The position numbers were made by a program, and so were the translations under genes. The notes below the pieces were generated by a model that was not told the origin of the DNA, ran no database searches, and saw only the letters and a program-made list of their open reading frames with translations. A stretch of DNA of 64,000 nucleotides, from assembly GCA_001584585.1 (NCBI GenBank), contig LSYV01000041.1, positions 113,361 to 177,360 on the forward strand, read 5' to 3'. This document shows positions 11,701-24,047 of this stretch, piece by piece (positions within the stretch are counted from its first letter, which is position 1; every line of letters begins with the position of its first letter). This DNA comes from Gonium pectorale (taxonomy: Eukaryota > Chlorophyta > Chlorophyceae > Chlamydomonadales > Volvocaceae).

Positions 11701-13170
11701 CATGACTCAGTCCATTCTGCCGCAGCACGCCAATACGCTGCATATCACGTTTGGTGGCCAGGTGCGATCGCGACTGCTGGACAGGCTGTCGCGTGGGGCA
11801 TTGGGTGCTGTACTGCTTGCTTCGGGTGCACCATGGCGGCATGGGGGCTGGGTGGCGGCGGGCGCCATGGCGTCGGTGCAAGGAATTGACGCATCATGTC
11901 GCCCCTTCCCCCGAGACTGCATGCCGTGCCACCGTACACCCAGCGCTTGCCGCCAATGAGCCCTGCCGTACGTGTCGTACACGCTGCCTCCCGCGCACTG
12001 CCGTACAGGTGATGAGCTGGATGGAGCAGTGTGCCTACATCAGCGCCTCCCGCCTGCGCGCGCCCTCGCTGCTGACGGCCGCCATGGACAGCGTGTCGTT
12101 CGTGCAGCCCACGCGAGTGGGGGACATCCTCTACATCACGGCGCAGGTGTGGCGAACGTCTTATGGTAGTGAGCTTCCCCGAACCGGTGTGCACAGACCG
12201 CATACGGAAAGGACGCGCAGACTGGGGATCGTATGTAAGTATGTGTGAGTTTGCGTGGGGGCGGGCTAGTTCGCTTCAGCGGTTTTAGGTTGAGGGGCCA
12301 GGCGGGATGACCGGCGGGCGGGGCATTGGGCGCCCCAGACAGGCACTCCTGACACATGCGCTGCAATCATAACACCAGCGACTGGATGACTAGCCGAACG
12401 TCAATGATTAGGAACGGGTGGCAGGCCTGGGCCGGCAGGGGGCGCGGGAGTGAGCGCGCAAGGCACTGCCCCGTTCTCCTGTACACTCAGCGCCCCGGCT
12501 GAACGACGCTACAACTGAACGACAGCGGGGTGAATGCAGGGCTACACGGCCGGGGCAATGCGGGGCTAAACCGCTAAACGCGCGCCCGCCATTGCCTGCT
12601 GTGAGCTGGCGTTATGGAGACCGGTTCACGACCATCATACGCAGCAGCATGCGACAGATCATGCTCTTGTATGCTGAAAGCCGGCCCGCGTTCGCCTCCC
12701 GCCGGGGTCTTGAGCAATGCGTAGCATCCTGAGGTGCGCACCCCGTGCCCATCGGGTCTCTGTGGACTCGGTGGCTCCACCGCGGTGCGCAGGTCACGGC
12801 GATCTTCGGCAGCAGCCTGGAGGTGATGGTATCGGTGTTCGGCGAGAGCCCCTACGCAGGCGCCGGGAGCAGCGGCGCAGCCGCCGGCGGCGGAGGCGGC
12901 GCCGCCAGCGCTGCAGACGGCGGTGGCGGCGGCGGCGGCAGCGGCTCGTCGGATGCGTGTGGCATCTTCCACTGCGCCGACGCCTACGTGACGGTTGTGG
13001 CTGTGGACGAGCGACACGCGTCGCCTGTGCCGGTGGGTCCGCAGCTCAGGGCGTTGGGGATTCTTTGGTCCGGGGGAAAGGGAAGGACGTGCCTGGCGGG
13101 CTGCCTCGCGCTCGGGAGAGGGCCCCAATGCAACCGGTGCTGGACCTATATCGCCACCACCACCACCGCC

Positions 13171-13202
<32 letters not shown>

Positions 13203-13792
13203 CAACAACACCATGCATCTGCGCAGCGGCTGCCTTGATGTCAACATGTGCCCCTGTCGCCGCAACCGCCCCTTGCATCGTGCGAGAACCAATTCACCGA
13301 CTGCGTGCGAGACCTGCGCACCACAATGCGCCGTATCCCTTTAATAGGTGCCCTTCGAGCTGGACCCGAAGGAACCGCCCGACGTGCTTCGGTACCAGGT
13401 GGGCGGGATGGGGCCCTGTCGACCGCACATGGCGGGCGGGTTGTCGAAATCTGCGCGGGCCGTGTATTTTCCCTTTTCCGAACTGCCCGTCCACACTTTC
13501 CGTTCCCTTCCCGCCCCGCCCCACATTTCCCGCTTTGCCGGCACTGACCCACAACACCCAAACGCCCAAACCCACAGCTCATGCACGCTGACGTCTGCAC
13601 GTTTCCCCGCGTGTCCCGCCGACTCGACAGGGCGCGGTGGCGCGGCGCGCGGAGCGCCTGGCGCTGCGCGGTCAGTTCACCGCCGCCGAGTGCACGCGGG
13701 TGTCGCTGGACGGCGGCCACACCTACAGCCCGCCCTCCGAGGCGGCCGAGGGGACGGGCACTAGCGTGCTGGACGCCATTCCGCCGCTGTAG
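8790..13792 (+). CDS. Double-hotdog acyl-CoA thioesterase (ACOT family)
   Basis: Nine exons: 8790-8940, 9221-9456, 9873-10040, 10438-10676, 11416-11761, 12009-12146, 12793-13032, 13348-13398, 13631-13792, giving 576 residues with consistent phases. It probably hydrolyses fatty acyl-CoAs to free acid and CoA. Residues 15-45 form a short coiled coil (VTELRERVAQLETQLRALL). Hotdog 1 (about 100-215) has HQLVMPSDVNVLG, GGQVLSWIDLCAG and SVDAVHFLRPTRLGCVV. Hotdog 2 (about 350-505) has SILPQHANTLHITFGGQ, SWMEQCAYISASR and AMDSVSFVQPTRVGDI. Both contain the N..G..GG Q..SW(I/M)(D/E) signature of tandem-hotdog ACOTs. A Pro-rich linker joins them, and a Gly/Ala-rich insert (about 448-480) splits the second domain. 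The acidic residue is Asp in domain 1 but Glu in domain 2. No plastid or secretory signal is evident, so cytosol or peroxisome is likely. Confidence 0.88.
13153..13211. repeat. CCA/CAA trinucleotide microsatellite in an intron
   Basis: A run of CCA triplets passes into CAA triplets inside intron 7 of the thioesterase gene. Such tracts change length easily and would make a polymorphic marker. Confidence 0.9.
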
Positions 13793-14628
13793 CCGCTGTA
13801 GTTGCCACCCGGCAGCCGGATTGGGCGCATCAAGGCGCATCCGCGGGTGGAGGCCAGTCCGCCGCTGTAGTCGCCAGGGGGATGGCGGAATACAGGGCAG
13901 GAGAGTTGGGGGCTGTCCTGCAGCCGCATATGGTCGTGCCATTCCGCCCACAGGGGACGGTAGGAAAGCGGCGGCAGCTGAAGCGGCGGTGTGTCGCATG
14001 ACGGCCCAGGGCAACAAGGCACAGTGCTCAGGTCACGCGATGTCGACATGCTGCAAGAGGCATGTCGCATGGTTGTGTCCTACCGCAAGGCCGGCATGTA
14101 CTTCGTAGGTGGGCGAGAGGTAGACTTCAAGGTTTTGCTGTCGGAGCGCTCCGCGGGCAGGGCAGGTGCAGAGGCGGGGTGTGACCGCAGAGGGGCGGCG
14201 CGTCGCGGGGAGATGGGCCTCATATTCTGGCACCTGACACGCAACGCCTCCAGCACTCCGCATGCACATGCCAGTACGGTAGTGCTCCGTCTTAGTTCTG
14301 GGTTGCATATGAGTGATGCATGACGTCGTCCCGAAGACCGGCAGCAGCGGTACAGGTGGTCTGGGCCGCAGCTTTCTCTATGTTGTCGAGTACTCGGTTC
14401 AGGGGCGATGTCGATGAGTGCAGCTTTCAGCCACAGGCGGTCGGCTGCTTGCGCGAATGGGCTGTGTGCTGTTCCGCGTGTGTTTGCTGTGCTGCCGTGC
14501 GTAAGCACGCGGAATGACGCGGCCGGCGGCGCATTGTGCCCTCTTCACCAAGCGAGGTTGCTGCGACAAGGCCCTCTACATCTGCTCAGGTCCGCCGTGT
14601 TGTGTGTTCTGTATTTTATCTGTGTGCG

Positions 14629-14633
14629 TGTAA
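14629..14633 (+). terminator. Poly(A) signal TGTAA of the thioesterase gene
   Basis: This is the first TGTAA found downstream of the thioesterase stop codon, about 840 bp away, on the coding strand. That is within normal 3' UTR length for volvocine genes. Confidence 0.5.
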
Positions 14634-16296
14634 GGAGGAACGTGTCTACCGCCGTGGATCCAGTGGTACGACGAATTGAGTGCCTATACGCGGAGCGCAC
14701 GCAGGTACGACTGGCGATGTCCTCGTGTGCGTCTCCGGGGCGGCTGTGCCCGTGTTACCTGCAGGTTAGAGTGCGAATATGCATATGCGGCAGCTGTGCG
14801 GTGCGCCAGTAAAGGTTCCTGACCTGGCGGGTGCTGTGTGCTGATCACACATGCATGATGGCAATGTACGGTACGGATTCGGTTTGGACTAGTTACACGA
14901 GTTTCACGTTGTCCCGTATCCCATGCCGTAATCGTGCCCCCTGCGGCTCGCGCTATTTGGCGATTTCTGTTCAGGGCATAGCGTCACATGCATTTTGTGA
15001 GCACGTGGCGTGTTAAGGTGAGCGCGTTTGGCGGCCACAGGGTCACGCGGGCGGTCTCTGCATTCTTCCGTTATACGACGCGGATGTGAATTGGTATAGC
15101 TTCGTCCAATGGTCCTAGTCTCAGCGTTGTGTGTACCTAACGGCGGGGACTCGTCAGGGTCCGCCGTCAGCGCGCGCTCGTTGCCTGGACCGCGACCTGT
15201 ATTGTGCTTACTTGGCATATGTGCACGTGAATGCTTGCGAGTACCATCTCTGGGTTTGTAAAGCGTCCTCCCGAACTCCGCCACCTCCCGCCTGGCCTTC
15301 ACATCGTCCCTTCCAGGCGCCTACGCTTCACCCAACACGTCGAGTGAGCGGAAGCTGGGTCAGCCAATAAGGCAGCTGCAGCACCTGATGGCCGAACCCG
15401 CGCCACCAGCACCTCCGGCGCATGCCAGTCCTGCTGGCCGCTCCTGCTTTCATTCTGTGGCCCACTTTGCCCCTATATTGTGGCCAAGCCGCTGGATCTG
15501 TGGTGCTCCCCTGCGGCGTCAATGCAACCACGGCGTCTTCTAGGTATAGGCGCCGCGCCTGTCTTGGCCCGGCGCGTGTAGCGGACGCGAGCCGATGCGG
15601 CCACTGGCTGGGACGACGCGAGGGCCGGGTTGGCCGGCAGCGTTGGCTGGCCGCCGTTGGATGCGAGGATGGAAGGCTGCTGCTGATGGCGTAACGCAAC
15701 AAAGCGCCAGCACGACCATCGCCCCGCCGATCCGTTCGGCTACAGCAACGGCTGCTGCAACGTACTGTGGGCCTAGCAGGTGCGCGAAGCGACCGAAGGT
15801 GGACTGGGCGTAGTGCATGGGGGCTGTGCGGCAGCAGGCGGGCACGCGGGCTGTGGTCGTGGGTGCCGCTGAGACACTCTCAGCACCTGCAGGACAACAG
15901 CAGTGGCGGGGCGGGGTCTGCTGCAAAATGCTCTGTGACACGCTGCGACCGGCCGGTTTTGCAGGTGCAGCAACGTGCGGGGGACTGGCACCCAGATGAT
16001 AGTAGACCCTACCTGTAGACCTAGCTGACTGAGTGCAATGGTTAGCCGGTGTGGTTGAGACATGGCCTGCAGCCCGCTGCGCCTATCTATTTGGGCTACA
16101 CAGAATGAATGGACGACAGTATCGTCCGTCGTTCGCCGACGACCTTCACCCGGAACCGCGAACCGCGAATGTGAGCGATCCTTCCCGGCAGGAAGAAGGG
16201 TCCCGGAGAGTTTTCAGCTGCAAGTTCAAACAGCGCCTTGTGCAATCGCTTTGAGCCTGGGAGTACATTTCCGTCGCCACACGGGCGGGGGTTATT

Positions 16297-16308
16297 GACC
16301 CACGGGTC
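16297..16308. promoter_or_regulatory. Palindrome GACCCACGGGTC, 650 bp upstream of GIN-like copy 1
   Basis: One mismatch from the perfect palindrome GACCCATGGGTC. It begins 650 bp before the start codon of copy 1. A matching element begins 644 bp before copy 2. Confidence 0.4.
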
Positions 16309-16946
16309 GCAAGATAGGCTCGCGCCACCTGGCAACCTTTGTTCACATGAACTCCTTGAGCAAGCACATATTCATGTCTTATCTGAAACAACCGCGGCCT
16401 AACTTGCCAGGGTCAACGAAATCGTATCTTTCAGGTTCCGGTTCTGTCCAATCGGGCCTCCTGCAGTCACGTCGTGCAGCCCAATGCCGCGAATGCCGAG
16501 AGAGCAGCGAATGAGCGCGTTTCTCACAGGATTTACACGCAATACCTCTTTTGTCCGCTCTCTCCTCGGCGACCTTGTTATGTGCGCTCCTAACATGAAT
16601 TGCATCTCTCTTCCGTGCTGGCTGGTGCACGGCGTGAGATGCCGCCAAGGGGAGCCTAGCCCGACCGCCGCCGCGGCGTCCGATCCGCAAAATCGCGTCA
16701 GCTTCTGCTACCGGTCTTGCCCTGCTCTTGCCCTGTTCTGCATAGTTGCCTACGCACTGATCCCACACGCTCTAGCATGCTGTAGCTGCCAAGCTCCACG
16801 TACAGGTCTTACAGGACTCTCTCAGCTCTTCCCAGGCTTCGAAAGCAGGCTCCTCCTGGGCACTCGTCGCCTCACCTGCGCCGCCTTGGCATTCGCCCAG
16901 CCGACATTTCACTGAACGTTCCATCATCCAAACAAGCAAACATTCG

Positions 16947-19900
16947 ATGTCGCGACAACCTGCCGGCAGTCGCCGCAGCGTGCTGGCGCCGACCCTTCCG
17001 CGCCTGCTGCTCATCACCGCAGCTGTGCTTAGCCTCTCGCTGGTGCTTCTCGCGCTGCCGGCCATATGCCTGGGCGAGCGTGGCGCAGACGACAGCTCTG
17101 ACACCGGATTCGGCACCGGAGGAGGTGTCCGCAGGCTCCTGCAGGCCTCCCCCGGCGGTGGAGGCACCAGCGCCACCACCGCCGTCGCCACGCTGCCCGG
17201 TGACGTGTCCGCCGTACGCTCCTGCCTGCCGTACAATATCCTCATCCTGCCGGGCGCCGGCGGCGGCAACGCGACGGTTGTAATGGACGCGGACCTCGAC
17301 GTCATCAACGCAACCGACATCTCCTACTCGCCACCCGACGGCACCCTGATGCTGTCCCTGGCCAAGGTGCGGTGCGGTGCGGTGCGACGTGTGCAGGTGG
17401 CCCCTGCGGCTGCGCGCGAGGGTGGCTGCCGGGGCTGTGCGGCAGCTGCAACAAGCTTACAGGTTACACGTCCGTCAAAGCCAGGGGGGCCATGGACGAA
17501 TTGCGAATATGGGGTAGAGGCTAGATGGGCCAGCGCGCTTGCGGGCGGCAACTGCATGCCCGCGCGCAACCCCGTCGTGCTGTCCTCCATACCCGACGGT
17601 TGCGTTGTTAGCCCTGATCCCTCCGAGCCCCCATGGGCAGTCGATCAGTCGCCCCCCGTCGCGCGCATCAGCCGCCAACCGCTCTTACATGCGTAGGGCT
17701 ACGTGACCAATCGCATCATCAACCTGACCGTTACGACTGCTGCCAAGGACTCCCTACGCTTCGTCCAGAGCTTTGGGTGCGTGGCCGATGAGCGCGTCTG
17801 GTCGCGTCGCGCTCGCCATAGCTTCCCGTAGATCGGGTGAAACCGCACAGCACGCGTCAGGTCATGGCCTGGTTGGATGGGTGGGTGCGTGTGTGTACGT
17901 GTATCCCCGGGTTACATGGGTACTCTCCCTCGTACAGGGTTTCGACGGGGTAGGTTCGGGTTCAGCTACGAAATGAATGTACAAGTGCGTGTGGCCGCGT
18001 GCCTCCGGCTGTCTTCTTGGCGCACCCGATCATTGCAGCCCACTTTAACGCCCACATTCCGTATCCCGCATCACCCACCAACAACCGCCACCAAACAAGG
18101 CCTTCCGGCCCTCCGGCCCTGCCCCCCAGTCCCGGCAACATCGTGGTGGGCCCCGGCTTCCGCCCCAAGGACTACTCCGTTATCGTCACCACCATCGGAG
18201 GAGTGCTGGCCATCGGACTCGACACCCCGCACGTCCACGTCACAAACACTGGGTTAGTGCTGCCTGTGTTGAGAGGATGGGTTACAGGGTTAGCCCACCG
18301 TTAGTAAACCGCCCAGCACCAACCTGAACGGGCACGATGCGGCTGCGCTACAAGCTCAGCTTACACAAAGTCCGCCTTTGCCGTTGTTTGACAGCAGCAC
18401 CCTTTACTAATGTGCAGCACGGACACGGTCGCGCTCAACGGCACATTTGGCGGCGCGGACATCGTGGCGGGCGGCACATCCAAGGTGTTCCTGGCGGGGC
18501 GCACCAGCGGCAACGTCACGGTGGCGGTGGACGGCATCAGCACCACGTGGATCCAGGGATCCGAGGGTACGTGTGGCCGTACGGAGTACGGCGCAACGTG
18601 TACTGCATACCGTGTTCTGGGTTCGGCGTACTGTGCACAGTACGGCCTACGTCGGCCGATCTTGTTGGGGATCTTGCCTCGGCGGGTTCGGAACTGCGTT
18701 CCTTCACAGCCTCTCGATTTGAATTTGAAGATGCCGGCTGGCTTGGCTTCCTCTCTGCCGTTTCGGGGCCAGGGGCGTTGCATCGAGAGTTTGCCTTCAT
18801 TTGTGAGGATGGCTGCTGGAGCAATTTATCGCCCTACAATCCCTCTCTGGGAAGCCTCGCATCTGTATCTACGTGGTTTCGCGCTCTATGCCGGTGCCGG
18901 CGTGCTACAAACCCGTCATGACCTCTGTCGCGTCTTTACCCACCCACCCACCCACCCGCTCGCAGGCACCGCCATCAGCGGCACGGCCAACGGCCTGGCC
19001 AAGGTGCTGTACACTGCTGGCAGCTGCAATGTGGATACGGCGTTCAAGGTGGGACGACGCTAGGTCAGTGGTTTTATGTACTACGCGTGCGGTGCATAGA
19101 TAGATACATACAGATTACAGGCTCCCCAGAGAGGGGTGCACACGCGGGATACCGTGGATTGGGCTGGTAAGACTCATGGGAACGCGGACGAGGGGTGAGG
19201 CTGCTGAATGCCGAGGATTCGGGTCCCTCATTTGGGACATGGACTGAACGCCGAGTATCTTAAGTCCCGTTTTCGCCCAACATGCCCTGGGGTCTCGTGG
19301 CCGGCGCCTAATGACCCATGGGTCAGTGTCCCCCTGCCGGCGTGAAGGGCGAAGGGTTTGGGGGATCTGCCCCCCGGGCGGGATACGAGCCGTTAGGTCC
19401 ACTGCCACTGTCAAGTCAGTTTTTGCAATCTTGAAATTTCTGCCCACCCGAAAGTGGGGGTTACCCCAGGTTGCCCCTGCCCCTTGTCGTTCTTTGGACA
19501 GATGTCACTTGCGCCCATCCGTGCAGCGCTTCATCTAGGACCTAGTTGCATCCGTTCCTTTTAGTACCAATTCTCACCCGTTCCTTTAAGTACCATCTCT
19601 CTGTGTGCGCGTATCATCCGACATTAACGCGCATCGTCGTACATGCATTTACGCATGCCTCCTCAGCGCTCCTTTGGCCCTCCATCACTGCCCATCCATC
19701 GCGCTAGCAGTCGATCTTCGGCGGTAGCGTCTTCGGCGACCCCTGCCAGCTTGCCAGTGCCGGCAGCGCCCCCACCTTCAACCCCAGCTGGTCGTGCGGA
19801 CAGAGGGTGGAAGGCCCGTCTCAAGGCACACCTGGTGAGCAGGGCACGCAGCGGGCGCACCCGGGGAGGGGTCATGTTGGATGTTATGGTACATCCGCCG

Positions 19901-22110
19901 AAAGGCGGTGTCCTCACGAGCCAGTAGGTCCAGGACACGCCGTCTCTGTCTCTGCGAAGACAAATGCACTCCGAGCCCTCGTACGGCCCTGAGCCATAAA
20001 AGCTTTCATATTTACCGTCATTGGATGATAACTCGGCACTACTCTTCAAGCCTGAGTAAGCCTAGCACTCATCTTCTACACGGCCAGAGCGGCACACTCC
20101 GCATTTTCGGTCAGCCCTCACACGACCATCCGGACTATAAACGTGCAGCGGCTAAGCGCATGTACGAAATCTGGACGTGCGTGTCCTAAAGAAGTAGGAC
20201 CCGCATATACCCCGGAGGCCCCATCCAGTTCAAGGGGCCAACTTGCTTGCTAGCGGGCTTACTGCGGCAAGCGGTCTTATGAACCGGCGCGTGCCGCATG
20301 GCATGCGGGCGATCATAATGAACCAGCGGCTATCGCTTTGTGCTGGCTGGCAGGAGGCACTGGGAGAGTAAGCACGTGCTTAGGTTAGCTGACCCTGGCA
20401 TGGATCCGGAATCTGTGGACAAGGGCAGCGATTCTTAGCGGTTAAAGTGTTACACGCCCATGCCCTGACTGCACGTGTGCTGCCGTTGCATTTGCGCAGA
20501 CGGACAGCTGCCTCCGGCCCTGGCCCAGCTCCTGACGCCCGGCGGGGCCCCAGCCGCGTCGCAAGCCGAGCCGGCTTCGTCCACATCGTCCGTCGCTGCT
20601 ACCCCCATGTCCCCGCCGACCCGCCGCCGCTACGCCGACACGGGCGCCGTCGGCAGCACTAACACTGTCAGCGGCGCGCCGGTGCGTACGGCAGTGCAAT
20701 ATCCAGTCCGTGAAGAGCTCGAGATGCTATCCAGAGAATGGCAAATCGCGCATGGCTGGCAGGCGGATGTGATCTGTCCCCGTAGATTCCGGATACGATC
20801 TGCTTCCCCCCAGAGCCTCCGCCTGTGACGTACCGGCCGGCAACAAGAGCAGCTGGACGCGTTCACTGACAGCCGGATAGGGCGGCCCGTGAGCGTTGTC
20901 GCCGTCGAAGCCATCCTTGTCGTCTTCGTTGTCGTCTTAGTTGTCGGCGCCTCACGTCTTAGCGTTGTGAATTACATGTCAGACGCGAGTACCTGCGCGC
21001 ACTTCCCCCTGTGCGCGGTTGGCAACTGTGCGCGGTTGGCAACTGTGCGCCCCGCCATCGGCCCGCAGGGAACTGTGACCACCGGCACAGCCACTACCCC
21101 CGGCGGCCAGGCGTTCGCAAGCGGTAAGTGCCTACCGGTGCGGAGTTGTTGGGGCGACTCTTGCGGTAGACGCTATCGACCGACCGTACATACAACTCTC
21201 CGGAGGACGCCCCTTGCCGGCACACGGAAAGGATCGCAAAGGGCCGCATTTCCCCCAAACCAGAACTCGTGGCGTTCAGGTATGTAGAGTTGGTGAATCC
21301 CTGGACGCCATTGCCTCCTCGCTCCCCGCAGGCACGGTCTCCGGCCCCAACGGCTCAGTATCTGGCACCCAGACCGGCGCGGAGGGCAACCCGCCCATCT
21401 TCTCTGCCTCCGCCTTCCCGCCCCTGGCCGACACTTTCGGCCCCATCCTGGGAGGCGGGCTCTTCAACCCGGATTTTTCAGGTGTGTAACCCTGGAACGC
21501 CCTTCACTCAGACTCCGTTTGTAAGCAAGTAAGCGCGACTTATAGCTCACAGGATATGTGCTCCTGTGGCGGAGTCACGGATGCATTGTCGACCGTTCTC
21601 TCACCGTGAGGTTCAGGGACTGGGAAATGCAGTACAACGAGCAACACCGGCCAGCAACGGCAGCTCTGCCTGCGCTGGTAGTTTAGTTCGGCATGGCTCT
21701 TGTGTCGGCGTTGCCTTGCCGCCTCGTCGTCAGTCGTTGTGTTTGCGCCACAGTCCACCCATGTTCTCAAGCGAGCCCTGCTGTCATCGCGCAGTTCCCC
21801 TGTCCTCGTCCCGTGCCCCAAACCTCCAGACCTGGCCACTGGCGACTCCGGCAGCACCACCTCCTCCGCCATCAGCACTGGTGGCGGCCCCGCCTTCGCC
21901 TCGTCCATCTCTGTTGGCGGCCAGCCGCCAATTTCGACCACCTCAATCGGCGGCGGCCCATCCTCCGGATCGGCCCTGGGCATCCCCGCCTCCTGCTCTG
22001 GCATGTCCGTGATGTCGGTCGCCTGCGAGGCTCCCCAGGCCAACCGCACCATCTTCCCCAGCACCACCCCCGCCGCCACCACCACCACCACCACGGCCAC
22101 CAATCCGTAG
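16947..22110 (+). CDS. Secreted GIN/DUF2807-like protein, tandem copy 1
   Basis: Ten exons: 16947-17366, 17697-17776, 18130-18252, 18418-18566, 18966-19048, 19711-19834, 20500-20681, 21069-21123, 21332-21481, 21840 minus 10 (21830)-22110, giving 548 residues. The N-terminus (MSRQPAGSRR, then a leucine/alanine helix at about 18-45) is a signal peptide or anchor. Residues 84-285 are repetitive beta-rich sequence: YNILILPG, NATVVMDADLDVINAT, GPGNIVVGPGF, TIGGVLAIGLDT, VALNGTFGGADIVAGG, FLAGRTSGNVTVAVDGIS, AISGTANGLAKVLYTAG. This resembles bacterial head-GIN (DUF2807) beta-helices; the assignment is by pattern only. The C-terminal half has a DPC..NPSWSCGQ segment and Ser/Thr/Gly-rich, probably O-glycosylated tails ending at CEAPQANRTIF. 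NAT/NGT/NVT sequons suggest N-glycosylation. A role in the extracellular matrix is an inference. It has a close paralogue immediately downstream. Confidence 0.82.
19313..19324. promoter_or_regulatory. Perfect palindrome GACCCATGGGTC in intron 5 of copy 1
   Basis: A perfect 12-bp palindrome, 265 bp into intron 5 of GIN-like copy 1. The corresponding intron of copy 2 carries a one-mismatch version at 26918. Confidence 0.4.
21011..21050. repeat. 17-bp tandem repeat in intron 7 of copy 1
   Basis: GTGCGCGGTTGGCAACT is present twice in direct succession, followed by a partial third unit, inside an intron. Confidence 0.85.
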
Positions 22111-22482
22111 ATGGAGCGGGAAACATATGCGACGAGGGTCGTTAGATGGTTGAGTCAAGGCAGTTGGACGAGGGCAATAGCGGTTCGTTGTTTTGAGGCG
22201 CGGTTGTTGCAAGTGCGAGGATGGGAAGTGTATCACACGCACCCAGCAGTTCGTTGGCGTCAACGGCCACCTGCCAGCCACCGACGACTGAATGGCCATG
22301 GGTGCTGCCAAGGTTTGCCAAGAGGACGGCGGGAGCATGTGCGGACGAGTGCGCAGGTACCGTACATGGCAAGCAAGAAAATGGGACCCGCGTCTGGAGG
22401 GTACATACTGGTCATCGACGTACATACAGTCCTAACACTAATTACCATCTTCCCATGGCCGCGCAGGCGTTTGACGGGTGCC

Positions 22483-22487
22483 TGTAA
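22483..22487 (+). terminator. Poly(A) signal TGTAA of GIN-like copy 1
   Basis: TGTAA on the coding strand 373 bp after the stop codon, a normal 3' UTR length. Further TGTAA sequences occur near 23.1 kb. Confidence 0.5.
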
Positions 22488-23403
22488 CCTTAACCTTACA
22501 GGCTGTACCCGCAACGCTGTTTTGAAGGCAGACACGCACCGTACGCCTCTTATTAGGGCGTTCCGGATAGAATCGTTGCCCTGTTTTAAGGAGCCGGGTT
22601 GGTGCGCGGGTGCCATGTCGAAGCTGGCGGCTCTAGGCTGGGTGGCTCCCACGTGTGTTAACTCTTTTTTGTCTTTTGTAGCCATTTCGTTGTCCCCAGC
22701 CCGCTGCGAGCGCCGTGCAGAGGTACTGTGACGCTATCAGCAGCATAGAGTTGTTGCGCACCTCATGCCCAAACTAGTTCCTGCGATTTCTTTCTGTTGG
22801 TCGTTCCTCCGTCCGGTTTCTCATGCCCGTACAGCGCACTGCTCAAGAACCAAGGATGTACACGTGCCATGGTTGTCTTCAAGTTGACACCACTCGCCTT
22901 CGTTAGGGGGCAGACTCTTTAAATCCACGCGAGCTTGCGCGTAAACTGTTGTTTTTGGATTGAGGCTTTGCGACGTACGGCTTCGTTTCCGGCTACCATG
23001 CATGCTGCACTCGATGAATGAGGCAACGACCCGGACGGGCCCGTATTTTTGCTCGTTGTATTGATGGCAACATGCAACACCTCTCTGGGGGAGCCTGTAA
23101 TATGTAATCTGTACTCTGATGCCATGCGCGGTGCAGCCTCGAATACGTTAACGAGGATTCAACCTCTATCCCTGATTCCGGGCACGGAGGAGAAAACGTA
23201 CTCTGGGACGCTGGGCGCGCCTGCGTGAGGCTCCGCACCGTTGCGTGTTGGTTAGTTGGATGCTCCTGCGCATTGTTACTGAAGCAAAACTGGCATGTAA
23301 CATGTGATACAGCGTCGGTACACACGGACCACATGAAGAGGTTTGCAAGGCCAGCAGTGGCGCACTGAAACACACGGAATGCAGATGGAATAAAACGGCA
23401 TGC

Positions 23404-23415
23404 GACCCATGGGTC
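23404..23415. promoter_or_regulatory. Perfect palindrome GACCCATGGGTC, 644 bp upstream of GIN-like copy 2
   Basis: Perfect 12-bp palindrome at nearly the same distance from the start codon as the related element upstream of copy 1. Confidence 0.4.
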
Positions 23416-24047
23416 ATCTGTCGAAAGGCCCGGCTGCGTGAGCTTGGCACCGCAAGCTTCGTGCCCGAGAGAAGCTCCATGTGCCGATTCCGATAAGCGC
23501 ACGCGACTCGTAACATGACCTGAAGAAGAAGCGTCCAAGGGTCGGCCTGCCCTGCGTGAACCTGGTTTCGGATAAGCTGCGTCCGGAACTGTCGCAATAG
23601 CCGCGATAGCACGTACACTCGCTTCGCACGACGAGGCAAATAAAGCAAGCGTGAGTTTGCGCGACACCGCGCTCAATGCTTGCTTGCTTGTACCTTGTTT
23701 GCCATCACGTGTGCCCCTAGTGCAATGCCAATGAATGCGGTCCTTCAAGTGATGGGGACGTGATCAATGCAGGCACAGTCCGACGGGAGCCTGGGAGCCC
23801 GCCCCCCGATGCCCGCGACTGCGTCAGCTTCTGCTGCTGCCCTTAAGTACCTGTGTACGATCGATCCTGCTCAGTGCCCACTTTGACCCCATCTGCTCGC
23901 CAAGCCCCACCAGATCCTTTATGCCTTGCCTTCTTGGGAGTCACATCTTTGGACGTTCATAATCGTTCTTTTTGACTGCGGCCTTCAGACATCCGACATC
24001 CGTGGTAGAGACAAGCTCTCTTCGCACCTCAGTGCAATCAGTTATCA

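Larger units (their letters stand above)
13793..16946. other. Intergenic region between thioesterase and GIN-like copy 1
   Basis: The left part is the thioesterase 3' UTR, with a partial repeat of the stop-codon segment (CCGCCGCTGTAG recurs near 13860) and a TGTAA at 14629. The middle has no convincing gene. The right part is the upstream region of GIN-like copy 1, including a GACCCACGGGTC palindrome at 16297. Confidence 0.5.
22111..24047. other. Spacer between the two GIN-like paralogues
   Basis: About 1.9 kb, AT-richer than the flanking exons, holding the 3' UTR of copy 1 and the promoter of copy 2. Around 23790-23845 there is a GCGTCAGCTTCTGCT stretch that also occurs upstream of copy 1 (near 16695), so the promoter was duplicated with the gene. 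A long minus-strand open frame here has no family features and was not called. Confidence 0.5.

Noticed and set aside
12574..13278. Minus-strand open frame opposite exon 7 of the thioesterase gene
   Set aside because: It is the mirror of the Gly-rich loop and the CCA/CAA microsatellite; the plus strand carries the hotdog motifs.
15540..15941. Minus-strand frame with a hydrophobic stretch (YVAAAVAVAERIGGAMVVLA)
   Set aside because: Single short segment without partner exons; codon bias is weak and no family is recognised.
22993..23748. Minus-strand open frame of 251 codons in the spacer between the GIN-like genes
   Set aside because: Ordinary composition, no third-position bias, no recognisable domain, and it overlaps the promoter region of copy 2.
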